A stretch of DNA of 37,110 nt from Clostridia bacterium (GTDB taxonomy: Bacteria > Bacillota > Clostridia > TANB77 > CAG-508). Below, piece by piece: positions 16,172-25,298 of the stretch (positions within the stretch are counted from its first letter, which is position 1; each line of letters starts with the position of its first letter). The position numbers and the translations under genes are program-made. Under the pieces are notes generated by a model, which did not search any database, was not told where the DNA came from, and saw only the letters and a list, made by a program, of their open reading frames with translations. Where the stretch lies: NCBI GenBank assembly GCA_022799315.1, contig JAAWOE010000014.1:1-37110 (forward strand), in the 5' to 3' direction.

Positions 16172-18258
16172 TTGAAAAACCGGAAAAACAACAAACTTAA
16201 AAATAAGATATAATATAATTATTACGCTTACCTATGCTGTTGGTATTGTTCTACTATTCCAACTTTTCAATCTTCAAATTGTAAATGGAGAAGAATACAG
16301 ACAAACTTCTAATACTAGATTATCAAGAGAAAGCACCTTAAAAGCAGCAAGAGGAAATATTACAGATAGTAGTGGAACAGTAATTGCAGGAACTACTACA
16401 AGTCACAACCTAGAAGTTTATAAAAGTAAAATAGATAATAATACATTAAATGAAACATTATTGAAAGTTGCTAAAGTTTTAGAACAAAATAATAGTAAAT
16501 ATATAGATAATTTCCCAATTAATATAAATCCATTTGCATTTACTTATAATGATGTAGAAAGAGAAAAGAAGTGGAAAAAAGCAAATAAAATAGATGAAAA
16601 TGCTACAGCAGAAGAAACATTTTATAAATTCAAGGAAAAATACAAAATTGTAAATGATAATATTGAAGAAACAAGAAAAATAATTGCAATGCGTTATCAG
16701 ATATCTAATGAAGGTTATAGCTCAACGAAATCAGTTACAATAGCACAAAACATTTCGGAAGAAACTATACATATATTTAATGAACAAAATGATTCATTTC
16801 CAGGGATAAATGTTGTAGAAGTACCAGTAAGAGCATATCCAAAAGGAACACTTGCATCTCATATTTTAGGTTATACATCTAAAATATCAAAAGATGAGTA
16901 TGATAATGAAAAAGATAACGGATATACATTAAACGACTACTATGGAAAATCTGGAATTGAAAGAGTTGCTGAAAAATACTTAAAAGGAACAGATGGAATA
17001 AAACAAATAGATATGGCTGTAGATGGTACAATTACAGATGAGAATATCCAAACAGGAGCAACACAAGGTGCAGATATTATCTTAACTATAGATGCAAATT
17101 TGCAACAAAAGACAGAAGAAGTTTTAAGTAATAATATACAAAAGATTAGAAACGGAGAATTTGGAACAGCATATGAAGCAACAGGCGGTGCAATGGTGGT
17201 AATGAACGTAAAGACAGGAGAAATACTTGCACTTGCAAGTAATCCAGACTATGATCCATCAAAATTTACCTTTGGAATAGATACCCAAACTTGGAATACT
17301 TATAAAGATAGCAACATGAAAAATAGAGCAATAAGTGAGATATATCCACCAGGTTCTATATATAAGATGGTAACAGCAGTAACAGGACTTGAAACAGGAG
17401 CAATAGGTAAAACAACAAAAATAAACGATACAGGACGTTATACATACTATAGAGATTATCAACCAAAATGCTGGAAATCAGGACGGACATGGATATTTAA
17501 ATGTAACATCTGCAATAGAACGTTCATGTAACTATTTCTTTTATGAAACAGGAAGAAGAGTAGGAATAGATAACTTAGCAACATATACAAAGCATTTTGG
17601 ATTAGGTAAAAAAACTGGGATAGAATTAATAGGAGAAGCAACAGGAAAGCTAAATGAAAGAAAAGAAGGACAAACTTGGAATCCAGGAAATACAATACAA
17701 GCAGCAATAGGACAGTTAGATAATCAATATACACCAATACAAATTGCAAAATATATAAGTATGCTTGCAAATGGTGGGAAAACAATAAATCCAACACTAA
17801 TAAAATCAATAAAGAAAGTAGATGGGACAGAAATAGCTAAACAAGAATATGAAAGCTACTTTAATGAAAAATTAGGTATAGTTAATGAAGAAAACGATGG
17901 AATAACAATAAATCCAGACAATTTAAAAACAGTATTAGAAGGAATGAAAGATGTTACAAGTGAAACTGGAGGAACAGCGTATAAATATTTTAAAAATTTT
18001 AATATAACAGTAGGAGGAAAAACAGGTACAGCGCAGGTAGAAAAAAAAGGAGAAATTGTATATTCACATGCATGGTTTGTTGGATTTGCTCCATTTGATA
18101 ATCCAGAAATAGCAGTAGTAGTATTAGTAGAACGAGGAGGAGCAGGAGGATATACAGTTGAAGCAGCAAGAGATGTAATGGCTGAGTATTTTGGAATGAA
18201 TGCAAATCAAGTAGAAGAAGATACAAGTGCAATACCATATACTGAAATGCAAAATTAA
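16172..18258 (+). CDS. Class B penicillin-binding protein 2 (elongasome transpeptidase), needs two +1 shifts at CGG
   Basis: Elongation-specific DD-transpeptidase partnering MreBCD. The start is TTG at 16172 after AGGAGGGTG. Frame 0 has a CGG as codon 4 (16181) and stops soon after; skipping its C leads into the membrane anchor (about residues 15-37) and the dimerisation domain. A second in-frame CGG at 17484 is again followed by an early stop; skipping its C gives KSGGHGYLNV and the rest. The result is 694 residues, with 2087 bases minus two divisible by three. The catalytic set is complete only across both shifts: Ser395-x-x-Lys398 (PPGSIYK) before site 2, Ser451-Cys-Asn453 and Lys616-Thr-Gly-Thr after it. 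The intact motifs argue for a working gene. minC follows after 44 bases. Equivalent to mrdA/pbpA of other bacteria. Confidence 0.92.
16181..16184 (+). other. CGGA recoding site 4 (PBP2 codon 4)
   Basis: Frame 0 reads TTG AAA AAC CGG AAA and stops at TAA after ten codons. Without the C it reads TTG AAA AAC GGA AAA ACA and enters the membrane helix. No other start with an RBS opens the second frame. The family does not fix the residue here, so glycine is by analogy. Confidence 0.8.
17484..17487 (+). other. CGGA recoding site 5 (PBP2 transpeptidase domain)
   Basis: Frame 0 reads TCA GGA CGG ACA and stops at TAA 16 codons on. Without the C it reads TCA GGA GGA CAT GGA, giving SGGHG ahead of the SxN motif as in other class B PBPs. 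The quadruplet codes Gly438. Confidence 0.87.
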
Positions 18259-18302
18259 AAAAGTATTAAATATAAAAGTAAAAAAAGAAAGAAGGACGTA
18301 GA

Positions 18303-18911
18303 ATGAATAATTGTGTAAGTATTGTTTTGGGAAAAGAAGAAATAACACTAAAAATTAAAGAAAATGTAACCAAAGAAGAAATAGAAGAATGTTTAAAAGT
18401 AAAAATTCCAGAGCTAAAAAAATTATACCAAAACGAAAAAACACCAATCTTTGTAACAGGAAAAGTATTAAAAAATAAAGAAATAGATTTGGTAAAAGAA
18501 ATGATTCAAAAAGAGATTGACGTAGAAGTGGAATTTGATAGTCCAAAAGTATTGGGGCTACATGGAATAAGAAAAGCGTTTTCAGAAGAAATACAATCAT
18601 CTGAAACTAAATTTCACAAAGGTTCATTACGTTCAGGTTCAAAAGTAGAATATGAAGGAAGTATAGTTGTAATAGGAGATGTAAATGCTGGTGCAGAAGT
18701 AATTGCAGGAGAAAATGTTGTTGTACTTGGAAACCTAAGAGGAGTAGCACACGCAGGAGCAAAAGGAAATAAAAAAGCAATAATTGCAGCAGCAAAAATA
18801 GAATCACCACAAATTAGAATTGCAAATATTGTAAAAGAGTTAGAGAAAAATGAAGAAGAGAATAAAAGAGAATATGCATATGTAGAAGAAAATGAGATTA
18901 TATTAGAGTAG
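18303..18911 (+). CDS. minC: Septum site-determining protein MinC
   Basis: 202 residues, normal length. The N-terminal domain (about 1-85) is followed by the C-terminal beta-helix (about 98-190) with the family signature GSLRSGSKVEYEGSIVVIGDVNAGAEVIAGENVVVLGNLRG in spaced parts. MinC blocks FtsZ assembly away from midcell. It normally needs MinD for membrane recruitment, and minD usually follows, but here a terminator and convergent genes follow instead. RBS GAAGGA is modest. It lies 44 bases after PBP2, so it belongs to the shape operon. Confidence 0.92.
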   Translation: MNNCVSIVLGKEEITLKIKENVTKEEIEECLKVKIPELKKLYQNEKTPIFVTGKVLKNKEIDLVKEMIQKEIDVEVEFDSPKVLGLHGIRKAFSEEIQSSETKFHKGSLRSGSKVEYEGSIVVIGDVNAGAEVIAGENVVVLGNLRGVAHAGAKGNKKAIIAAAKIESPQIRIANIVKELEKNEEENKREYAYVEENEIILE

Positions 18912-18920
18912 AGCTAATAT

Positions 18921-18960
18921 AAACAAAAAAGAAGAAGCAATAAGCTTCTTCTTTTTGTTT
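18921..18960. terminator. Bidirectional terminator between minC and the minus-strand pair
   Basis: The stem GAAGAAGC/GCTTCTTC is extended by A-rich and T-rich sides (18921-18938 with 18943-18960), so it can stop transcripts from both directions. Confidence 0.8.
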
Positions 18961-19424
18961 TAGCTAAGCAACAACAAAATAAGTGAAATAAAGAGCCCTT
19001 CATCTTTTACACCCTCTTGGTATAAAAAGAAAATCAAGCAAACAAGCAAAATATCATCAAAATACAAATTAATTCCAAACAACTGGAACAAAGGTGAATC
19101 TTCATTCTCATTAGAACGGGCTTCACTTTTTTTATCACAATTACATTTATAATTAAAATCATAATTAGTGCTATTATGGTTTTTATTATTAATACCAGAA
19201 TTAGCCATATTATTAATAATATTTTTTCTATAGCTATTGTCACTAAATTTTAAGGGAGTATTATTTAGTGTACTTGAACTATGCATATTTTGTGTAACAC
19301 TATCATACCCCTTATTAGAATAAGGATTACTATAACTTTTATATGTATAATACGGATAACGATAACCATACCTAGAATACCTACTATAATAAGGAATTCC
19401 AGAAGAACTACTATTAAACATCAT
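18960..19424 (-). CDS. Unnamed protein with Tyr/Ser-rich head and membrane tail
   Basis: 154 residues. The N-terminal 45 residues are rich in Tyr, Ser and Arg (YYSRYSRYGYRYPYY), the middle is Asn/Ser-rich and the C-terminus is a conserved-looking hydrophobic block (FGINLYFDDILLVCLIFFLYQEGVKDEGLFISL in parts). I recall similar C-termini in unnamed Clostridia proteins, but no function. The start overlaps the stop of the upstream minus-strand gene by 4 bases (ATGA), showing translational coupling. A coat or envelope role is possible, not shown. Confidence 0.7.
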   Translation of the reverse strand: MMFNSSSSGIPYYSRYSRYGYRYPYYTYKSYSNPYSNKGYDSVTQNMHSSSTLNNTPLKFSDNSYRKNIINNMANSGINNKNHNSTNYDFNYKCNCDKKSEARSNENEDSPLFQLFGINLYFDDILLVCLIFFLYQEGVKDEGLFISLILLLLS

Positions 19425-19918
19425 TTGGCACTCTCACCACCATTTTGGTTAAAAGCATCAATAATTTTAGTCATATTAAACAACTGTACATATTGTTCAA
19501 CCTTATTTTTTCTACTCTCTTTTAAGTAGGGCTTTAAAGAAAGTAACAAATTAGAACGCGGGTCATTTTTGTTAGTATTCATTTTATCCATAATAGATTT
19601 CATTTTTAGTAAAGTATTAAAATCAATATTAGGGGAGCTACTAGAATTATTGGTATTATTAGAATCATTAGAAGTACTATTATTAGAATTATTAAACATA
19701 TTCATAATGTTTTTCAACATTTCTGGATTAATACTATTAGAAGTAGCTTCATTTGAAGGCTGGGAAGAATCACTTTCATTATTACTATTATTAGAATTAT
19801 TGATATTATGGGCATTTTCTGAACCAGACTTAAAATTATTTAACATAGATTTAACTTCATCAGGAATATTTCCATTATTAAACATATTACTCAAATTATT
19901 CACAAAATCAGAATCCAT
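19421..19918 (-). CDS. Unnamed Asn/Ser-rich protein, first of a minus-strand pair
   Basis: 165 residues. A low-complexity Asn/Ser region (about 35-95) sits between a short N-terminal acidic helix and a conserved-looking C-terminal block, DPRSNLLLSLKPYLKESRK plus VEQYVQLFNMTKIIDAFNQ. That block recurs, with a partner like the next gene, in Clostridia genomes as I remember them; the function is unknown. RBS GGAGGTGTG on the minus strand. It has no signal peptide or membrane segment. Confidence 0.7.
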   Translation of the reverse strand: MDSDFVNNLSNMFNNGNIPDEVKSMLNNFKSGSENAHNINNSNNSNNESDSSQPSNEATSNSINPEMLKNIMNMFNNSNNSTSNDSNNTNNSSSSPNIDFNTLLKMKSIMDKMNTNKNDPRSNLLLSLKPYLKESRKNKVEQYVQLFNMTKIIDAFNQNGGESAK

Positions 19919-20308
19919 ATAAGCACACCTCCTAGATGAAACTATTACAATATATATTATATGCGCAATTACCTAAAAATGTTACAAACTTTAAAATTAG
20001 CTTAAAGCCTAGGAAAAATAAAAAATAAAGCTATTTTTGTAACATAAATTTAATAAAAAAAACATAAATAATAAAAAGAGCTATAAAAGCACTATTTCCC
20101 TATATAAATATATTGAAATATATATAAATATACTAATTGAAAATAATATAAAAAAGTGTATTATAATATATAATTATATATAAATAAATCGAGCTAGAAA
20201 TTATTTTACATAAAACATTGTTTTTTTAGTATAAAAGCTTGAAAAACCGCTAAAAAAAGCGTATAATTAAAGTTGACAGTGTAAAATAAAATATGGGAGG
20301 AATTTACG
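19919..20308. other. AT-rich divergent intergenic region
   Basis: A 390-base gap between divergent genes. It holds the minus-strand RBS next to 19919 and, on the plus strand, the surface-protein promoter (20239-20267). The rest is very AT-rich without ORF or clear hairpin; a run of ATATAAATATA-type sequence lies at about 20100-20190. Confidence 0.6.
20239..20267 (+). promoter_or_regulatory. Promoter of the large surface protein genes
   Basis: TTGAAA (20239-20244), a 17-base spacer and TATAAT (20262-20267), about 40 bases before the start codon. The spacer contains CCGCTAAAAAAAGCG. Confidence 0.65.
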
Positions 20309-23300
20309 ATGAATCAAAAACTATTAACTAAGGTGTTAGCAGCAACATTAGCTGTAATCTTAACATTCACAAACTTTGTAATGCTTGGATTATACACATC
20401 AAAAACATACGCAACTGTAGATACTTTAGAAAATCAAAAAGTAGCATCAAACAATGAAAATGTAGAGTTTGACGCTTATTTTATGGAGGGAGCAAAAGTA
20501 CATACAGTAAAGAAAAATACCAAAGAAGAAGTAAATCTATATCTAAGCGTAAATGTTAAAAAAGGTTATTTAAAAAATGCAAGAGTAGAAATGCTAGGTG
20601 AAAATGGGACAAGTGCAAACTTTAAAATAGCAAATGCAGAACAAAACTTAGAAGCAGTAGAAAGTGTAAATATAGATACTAACACAATTGCATTTAAACA
20701 ACTAAATAGTGGAACACAAATTGTATTAGAAGTGCCAGTTAAAAGCCTAACAGGAGATATATTTGATTTATCGAATTTTAATAAAATAAATAATATAAAA
20801 TTAACAGGTTCATATGTATCTAACGAAGGTAAAAATGTAAATATAGAAAAAACAATTCTTATAAGAAATATTTGGCATGAAGATGCAAAACCTATGTTAG
20901 AACAAACTGTTAAATCATACATACCATTTGTAGTAGGAGAACAAACAGGAACAATATTACAAACAGTTGTACAAACAGGTTTAGAAAACAACTCTTTACC
21001 AATTGCAAGTACACAAATCGAAGTAAAAGTTCCTGAGGTAAATGGAGTAAAACCAGAAAAAGTAATAGTGACAGCCAATAGTACAAATGCAACAAATTCT
21101 AAACTAGCATTTGGAAATAACAACTGGAACTATGATAAAACTACAGGAACAGTAAATATAACAGTAAATAATGAACAAAACGAAAACAAAGTTACTTGGG
21201 ATAAGCTTGCAAAAGATGAATATGTTATCACATACATATTCAGTGAAAAATTGGAGGCTATCCAAACAGCACAAACAGCAAATCTAGAAATAAATGCATA
21301 TAATGATGTTCAAACAGTAGTAAATGAAACTAACACATTAAATATACAAGAAAATGAAATAAAGGGAAATTTTATAGAAACAGAAGTTATAAGCGAGGAT
21401 ATATTAAGCAAAGGAATTTTATATACAAAATCATCAAGAGAAGTACAATACAATGAAAAAGTAATAGTAGGAGTAGCATATAAAGAATTAGCAGATAAGA
21501 TTACTGTAGAAAATAGAATAGACAACTTTGTAAATGAACAAGGAGAAATTGCAGCAACAGCTATCAACACATACTACAAAACAACATTTATTAACAAAGC
21601 AAACTTTGATAAAATATTAGGAGCAGATGGCTATATTAAATTAATAGGAGCAAATGGAGAACAATTAGCAATATTTAATAGCCAAACACAAGCAGATGAA
21701 AATGGAAATTACGTATATACATATTCAAATACAGTAAACCAAATTAAAATAGAAACATCTAAGCCAGTAGCAGAAGGAAAATTAGAAATAAACAATACAA
21801 AAGTATTAAATGGATTATACAGCAAAGAACAAGTAGAAAGTTTTAAAGCTTTAAATTTACATGTAACATCATCATTAGAGGTTGCAAATACAAAAATTGC
21901 TATAGCAGAAAGTTCAAAAAACATAACACTAATTGCACCATCTACAAAAGTAGAAACAATAGTCAGCCAAAGCAACTTATCAACAGTAGTAAAAAATGAA
22001 AACGTAGAAATTAGAGCTATCTTAAAAACAAATGATATAACATGTGACCTATATAAAAACCCAGTAGTAGAAATTGTATTACCAAGTTATATAGTAGAAC
22101 TAAATATTAAAGATGTCGATTTATTATTCGACGACGAATTATCAATTAAAGATCGTAAAACATATATAAACGAAAATGGAAACATAGTAATACAAGTAGA
22201 AATAGAAGGCGAAGACACAGTATATAATCAAGATGAAATAACAAAAGGTGCAAACCTTATAATTAATACTGATATTACATTAAAAAAATTAACACCAACA
22301 AAAGATGATGTAATAAAAGTATATGTTACAAATCAAAATGTAACAACATATGAAAATATGGAAATGACACACGCAAGAAGTATAGAACAAAAAGGATATG
22401 CCGAAACTTCATTAAAAGCAGTAGCACCAGTAGGAATGGTAACAACAAATGAAATATCAAACTATAATGCAAAAAATGAAACAGTAACATCAATTAGTGG
22501 AGAAGCAAATGTTGGAAAATTAGTTGCAAAAACAGATGCAAAAGTTGCTACAGTAACTATGAATGTAATTAATAACTATCAAAATGTAGTAAAAAACATT
22601 AATATATTAGGAAGAATACCATTTAGCGGAAATTCTGATATTGTAACAGGTGAAGCTTTAGGTTCAAACTTAAACTTAACACTTGCAAATGCATTATCTA
22701 CAAATGGAATAGATACATCAAAAGTTACAATATACTATAGCCAAAATGGAAATGCAACAAAAGATTTACAAAATCCAGCAAATGGATGGACAACATCTAT
22801 AGAAGATTTATCTACAGTAAAATCATATTTGATAGTGCTAAACGATTATGAAATGGCAACAGGAACAACTTTAACATTTAATTACAATATAAATATACCA
22901 GAAAATCTAGCGCACAACATGTCTAGTTATGCAACATATGTAGTATACTTCGATAATGTAGCACAAGATGGAACAACTTCTGAAAAAGCAGTAGCAACTA
23001 AGGTAGGGCTATCAACAGGAGAAGGACCAGAACTACAAGTAAGTATTTCTTCAAATTTAGAAAATGGTGCAAATGTAGAAGAAGGAAAAATTATTACATA
23101 TAAAGTAAAAGTAAGAAATGCTGGAAAAGAAGCTGTAAAAAATGTAACAGTTTCTGGAAATATACCAGAAAAAACAGTATATACATACTTTACTGGTATG
23201 GAAGGAACACAAGACCCTATAGAAGAAGAATATGATGAGAACCTTAAACAATATGTAGAAAAAATAGACTCTTTAAATGTAGGAGAAGAAAAAGAAATAA

Positions 23301-25285
23301 CATATATGGTTAAAACACAAGGCTTAACAAAAATGACAGACGAAAAAGGAAACGACTATGTAGAGGAAGCAACAATAATTGGAAAAGCACAGGCAACTGT
23401 AGAATCATATGATACAGTATTTACATCAAATGAAGTTCAAAATAAATTAGTTGAAGGTTATATGAACGTATCAATGAGTTTATCTGCAATACCAGAATCT
23501 TATCCAAGAGATGAAGGACATGAAGTAACATATATAGTACGTGTAGAAAACGTAAATTATAAAGATAGAGAAAATACTACTATATCATGTAAATTACCAG
23601 AAGGATTAACATTTAAAAATGCAACTAACAATGGAAGTTATAATCAAGATACAAGAACAATCACATGGAATATAGGAACGCTTGTAGGATATGGTTCAGA
23701 AGTAGTTCAATTTACTGCTATAGTAGATAAACTACCAGAAAATACATATCAAAGAGACTTAACTGCTACAACTGTAGTTACATCAAATGGAAGAGAAGCA
23801 AAATCTAACGACTTAACAATTAAAGTACAAAAAGCAAGGTTAACAATTTCACAAACTAGTGAAACAGCAAAAGAAGTAGAAGAGGGAGAAAAAATTACAT
23901 ACAATGTTATAGTAAAAAATGAAGGAACAGGAACAGCAAGAAATGTAACAATAAAAGACATTATTCCAGAAGGATTAAAATATCAATCATCAGAGTACAC
24001 AATAAATGGACAGAGTTTCCAATCTAGTATAGCAAATGGAGTAGTAAGTATAACAGGATTAGATGCAGGCGCAGTTGTTGATATGAAAATAACAGCCATT
24101 GCACAATCTCTAGAACAAGGAACATCTAAAAAAGAAATAACAAACATAGTAAAAGTAACAGCAGATGGATTAGATGAGATTACTTCAAATGAAGTAAAAC
24201 ATACAATAGTTAAAAGAAATACATCTTCTGTAGATGATCCAACAATAGATAAACCAGTAGATGGAACATCTAAAATATCTGGACTTGCTTGGCTAGATGC
24301 AAACGGAAATGGAAGAAGAGATGACGACGAAAAAACATTAGGAAATATTAGTGTAGTACTAATAAATGCAGAAAACGGACAAATCGTAAAAGATATAACA
24401 ACAGGTAAAAACAAAATTCAACAAACAAATGAAGGTGGAGCATATACTTTTGCAAACTTAAAACCAGGAAAATACATGGTAATATTCTTATATGATGCAG
24501 GAAACTATGGACTAACAACTTATAAAACACAAGGAGTAAATGACAATAAAAATTCAGATGTAGTTTCTATGAATGTTAATATGAATGGAGAAGTAAGAAA
24601 AGCAGGAGTAAGTGACAAATTAGATTTAACAAGCGAAAACATAGAAAACATAGATATGGGATTAATTATAAATCCACAATTTGATTTAAGACTAGATAAA
24701 GTAATAACAAAAATTACTGTAAATGATGCAAAAGGAACAAAAGAATACAACTACAAAGATTCTAAATTTGCAAAACTAGACTTAAGCGAAAAAACAATTA
24801 ATGGTTCTACAATAATAGTAGAATATAAAATAAGAGTTACAAACGAAGGTGGAGTAGCAGGTTATGCTAAAAAGATAGTAGACTACTTACCAAAAGACAT
24901 GAAGTTTACATCAGAGCTAAATGAAGAATGGTACACATCAGAAAATGGAAACATTTACAACTCAATGCTTGCAAATACATTAATAGCACCAGGGGAGACA
25001 AAAGAATTAACACTATTATTAATAAAACAAATGACAGGTGAAAATACAGGACTAATTAATAACGTTGCAGAAATAGCTGAAAGCTACAACGATTTAGGAT
25101 TAGCTGATATTGATTCAACACCTGGAAACAAAGTACAAAATGAAGACGACATGAGTAATGCAGATGCAATGATTAGTATAAAAACAGGTGAAGTATATGT
25201 ATATATACTAATAACAATAACAAGTATAGCTATTTTAGGAGTAGGAATATACTTCATAAATAAAAAAGTTTTAAGAAGAATATAG
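20309..25285 (+). CDS. Giant membrane-anchored surface protein with DUF11-type repeats and an SdrD B-like domain
   Basis: 1658 residues. A signal peptide (about 1-35, ending near TYA), a long extracellular beta-rich region, DUF11/conserved-repeat modules (for example ARLTISQTSETAKEVEEGE with KITYNVIVKNEGTGTARNV), then an SdrD B-like collagen-binding-type fold starting SGLAWLDANGNGRRDDDE at about residue 1325, a further DUF11-like module and a C-terminal membrane helix (about 1632-1652) with a KKVLRRI tail. No LPxTG motif, so it is anchored by the helix, not sortase. RBS GGGAGGA. The next gene starts 13 bases on and has a similar end. Likely adhesive or structural. Confidence 0.85.
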   Translation: MNQKLLTKVLAATLAVILTFTNFVMLGLYTSKTYATVDTLENQKVASNNENVEFDAYFMEGAKVHTVKKNTKEEVNLYLSVNVKKGYLKNARVEMLGENGTSANFKIANAEQNLEAVESVNIDTNTIAFKQLNSGTQIVLEVPVKSLTGDIFDLSNFNKINNIKLTGSYVSNEGKNVNIEKTILIRNIWHEDAKPMLEQTVKSYIPFVVGEQTGTILQTVVQTGLENNSLPIASTQIEVKVPEVNGVKPEKVIVTANSTNATNSKLAFGNNNWNYDKTTGTVNITVNNEQNENKVTWDKLAKDEYVITYIFSEKLEAIQTAQTANLEINAYNDVQTVVNETNTLNIQENEIKGNFIETEVISEDILSKGILYTKSSREVQYNEKVIVGVAYKELADKITVENRIDNFVNEQGEIAATAINTYYKTTFINKANFDKILGADGYIKLIGANGEQLAIFNSQTQADENGNYVYTYSNTVNQIKIETSKPVAEGKLEINNTKVLNGLYSKEQVESFKALNLHVTSSLEVANTKIAIAESSKNITLIAPSTKVETIVSQSNLSTVVKNENVEIRAILKTNDITCDLYKNPVVEIVLPSYIVELNIKDVDLLFDDELSIKDRKTYINENGNIVIQVEIEGEDTVYNQDEITKGANLIINTDITLKKLTPTKDDVIKVYVTNQNVTTYENMEMTHARSIEQKGYAETSLKAVAPVGMVTTNEISNYNAKNETVTSISGEANVGKLVAKTDAKVATVTMNVINNYQNVVKNINILGRIPFSGNSDIVTGEALGSNLNLTLANALSTNGIDTSKVTIYYSQNGNATKDLQNPANGWTTSIEDLSTVKSYLIVLNDYEMATGTTLTFNYNINIPENLAHNMSSYATYVVYFDNVAQDGTTSEKAVATKVGLSTGEGPELQVSISSNLENGANVEEGKIITYKVKVRNAGKEAVKNVTVSGNIPEKTVYTYFTGMEGTQDPIEEEYDENLKQYVEKIDSLNVGEEKEITYMVKTQGLTKMTDEKGNDYVEEATIIGKAQATVESYDTVFTSNEVQNKLVEGYMNVSMSLSAIPESYPRDEGHEVTYIVRVENVNYKDRENTTISCKLPEGLTFKNATNNGSYNQDTRTITWNIGTLVGYGSEVVQFTAIVDKLPENTYQRDLTATTVVTSNGREAKSNDLTIKVQKARLTISQTSETAKEVEEGEKITYNVIVKNEGTGTARNVTIKDIIPEGLKYQSSEYTINGQSFQSSIANGVVSITGLDAGAVVDMKITAIAQSLEQGTSKKEITNIVKVTADGLDEITSNEVKHTIVKRNTSSVDDPTIDKPVDGTSKISGLAWLDANGNGRRDDDEKTLGNISVVLINAENGQIVKDITTGKNKIQQTNEGGAYTFANLKPGKYMVIFLYDAGNYGLTTYKTQGVNDNKNSDVVSMNVNMNGEVRKAGVSDKLDLTSENIENIDMGLIINPQFDLRLDKVITKITVNDAKGTKEYNYKDSKFAKLDLSEKTINGSTIIVEYKIRVTNEGGVAGYAKKIVDYLPKDMKFTSELNEEWYTSENGNIYNSMLANTLIAPGETKELTLLLIKQMTGENTGLINNVAEIAESYNDLGLADIDSTPGNKVQNEDDMSNADAMISIKTGEVYVYILITITSIAILGVGIYFINKKVLRRI

Positions 25286-25298
25286 GAAGGAGGAAAGA

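Noticed and set aside
16461-16500. PBP2 starting at the internal ATG 16461
   Set aside because: It has no RBS and would lack the membrane anchor and the start of the N-terminal domain; the TTG at 16172 has a strong RBS and joins by the CGG shift.
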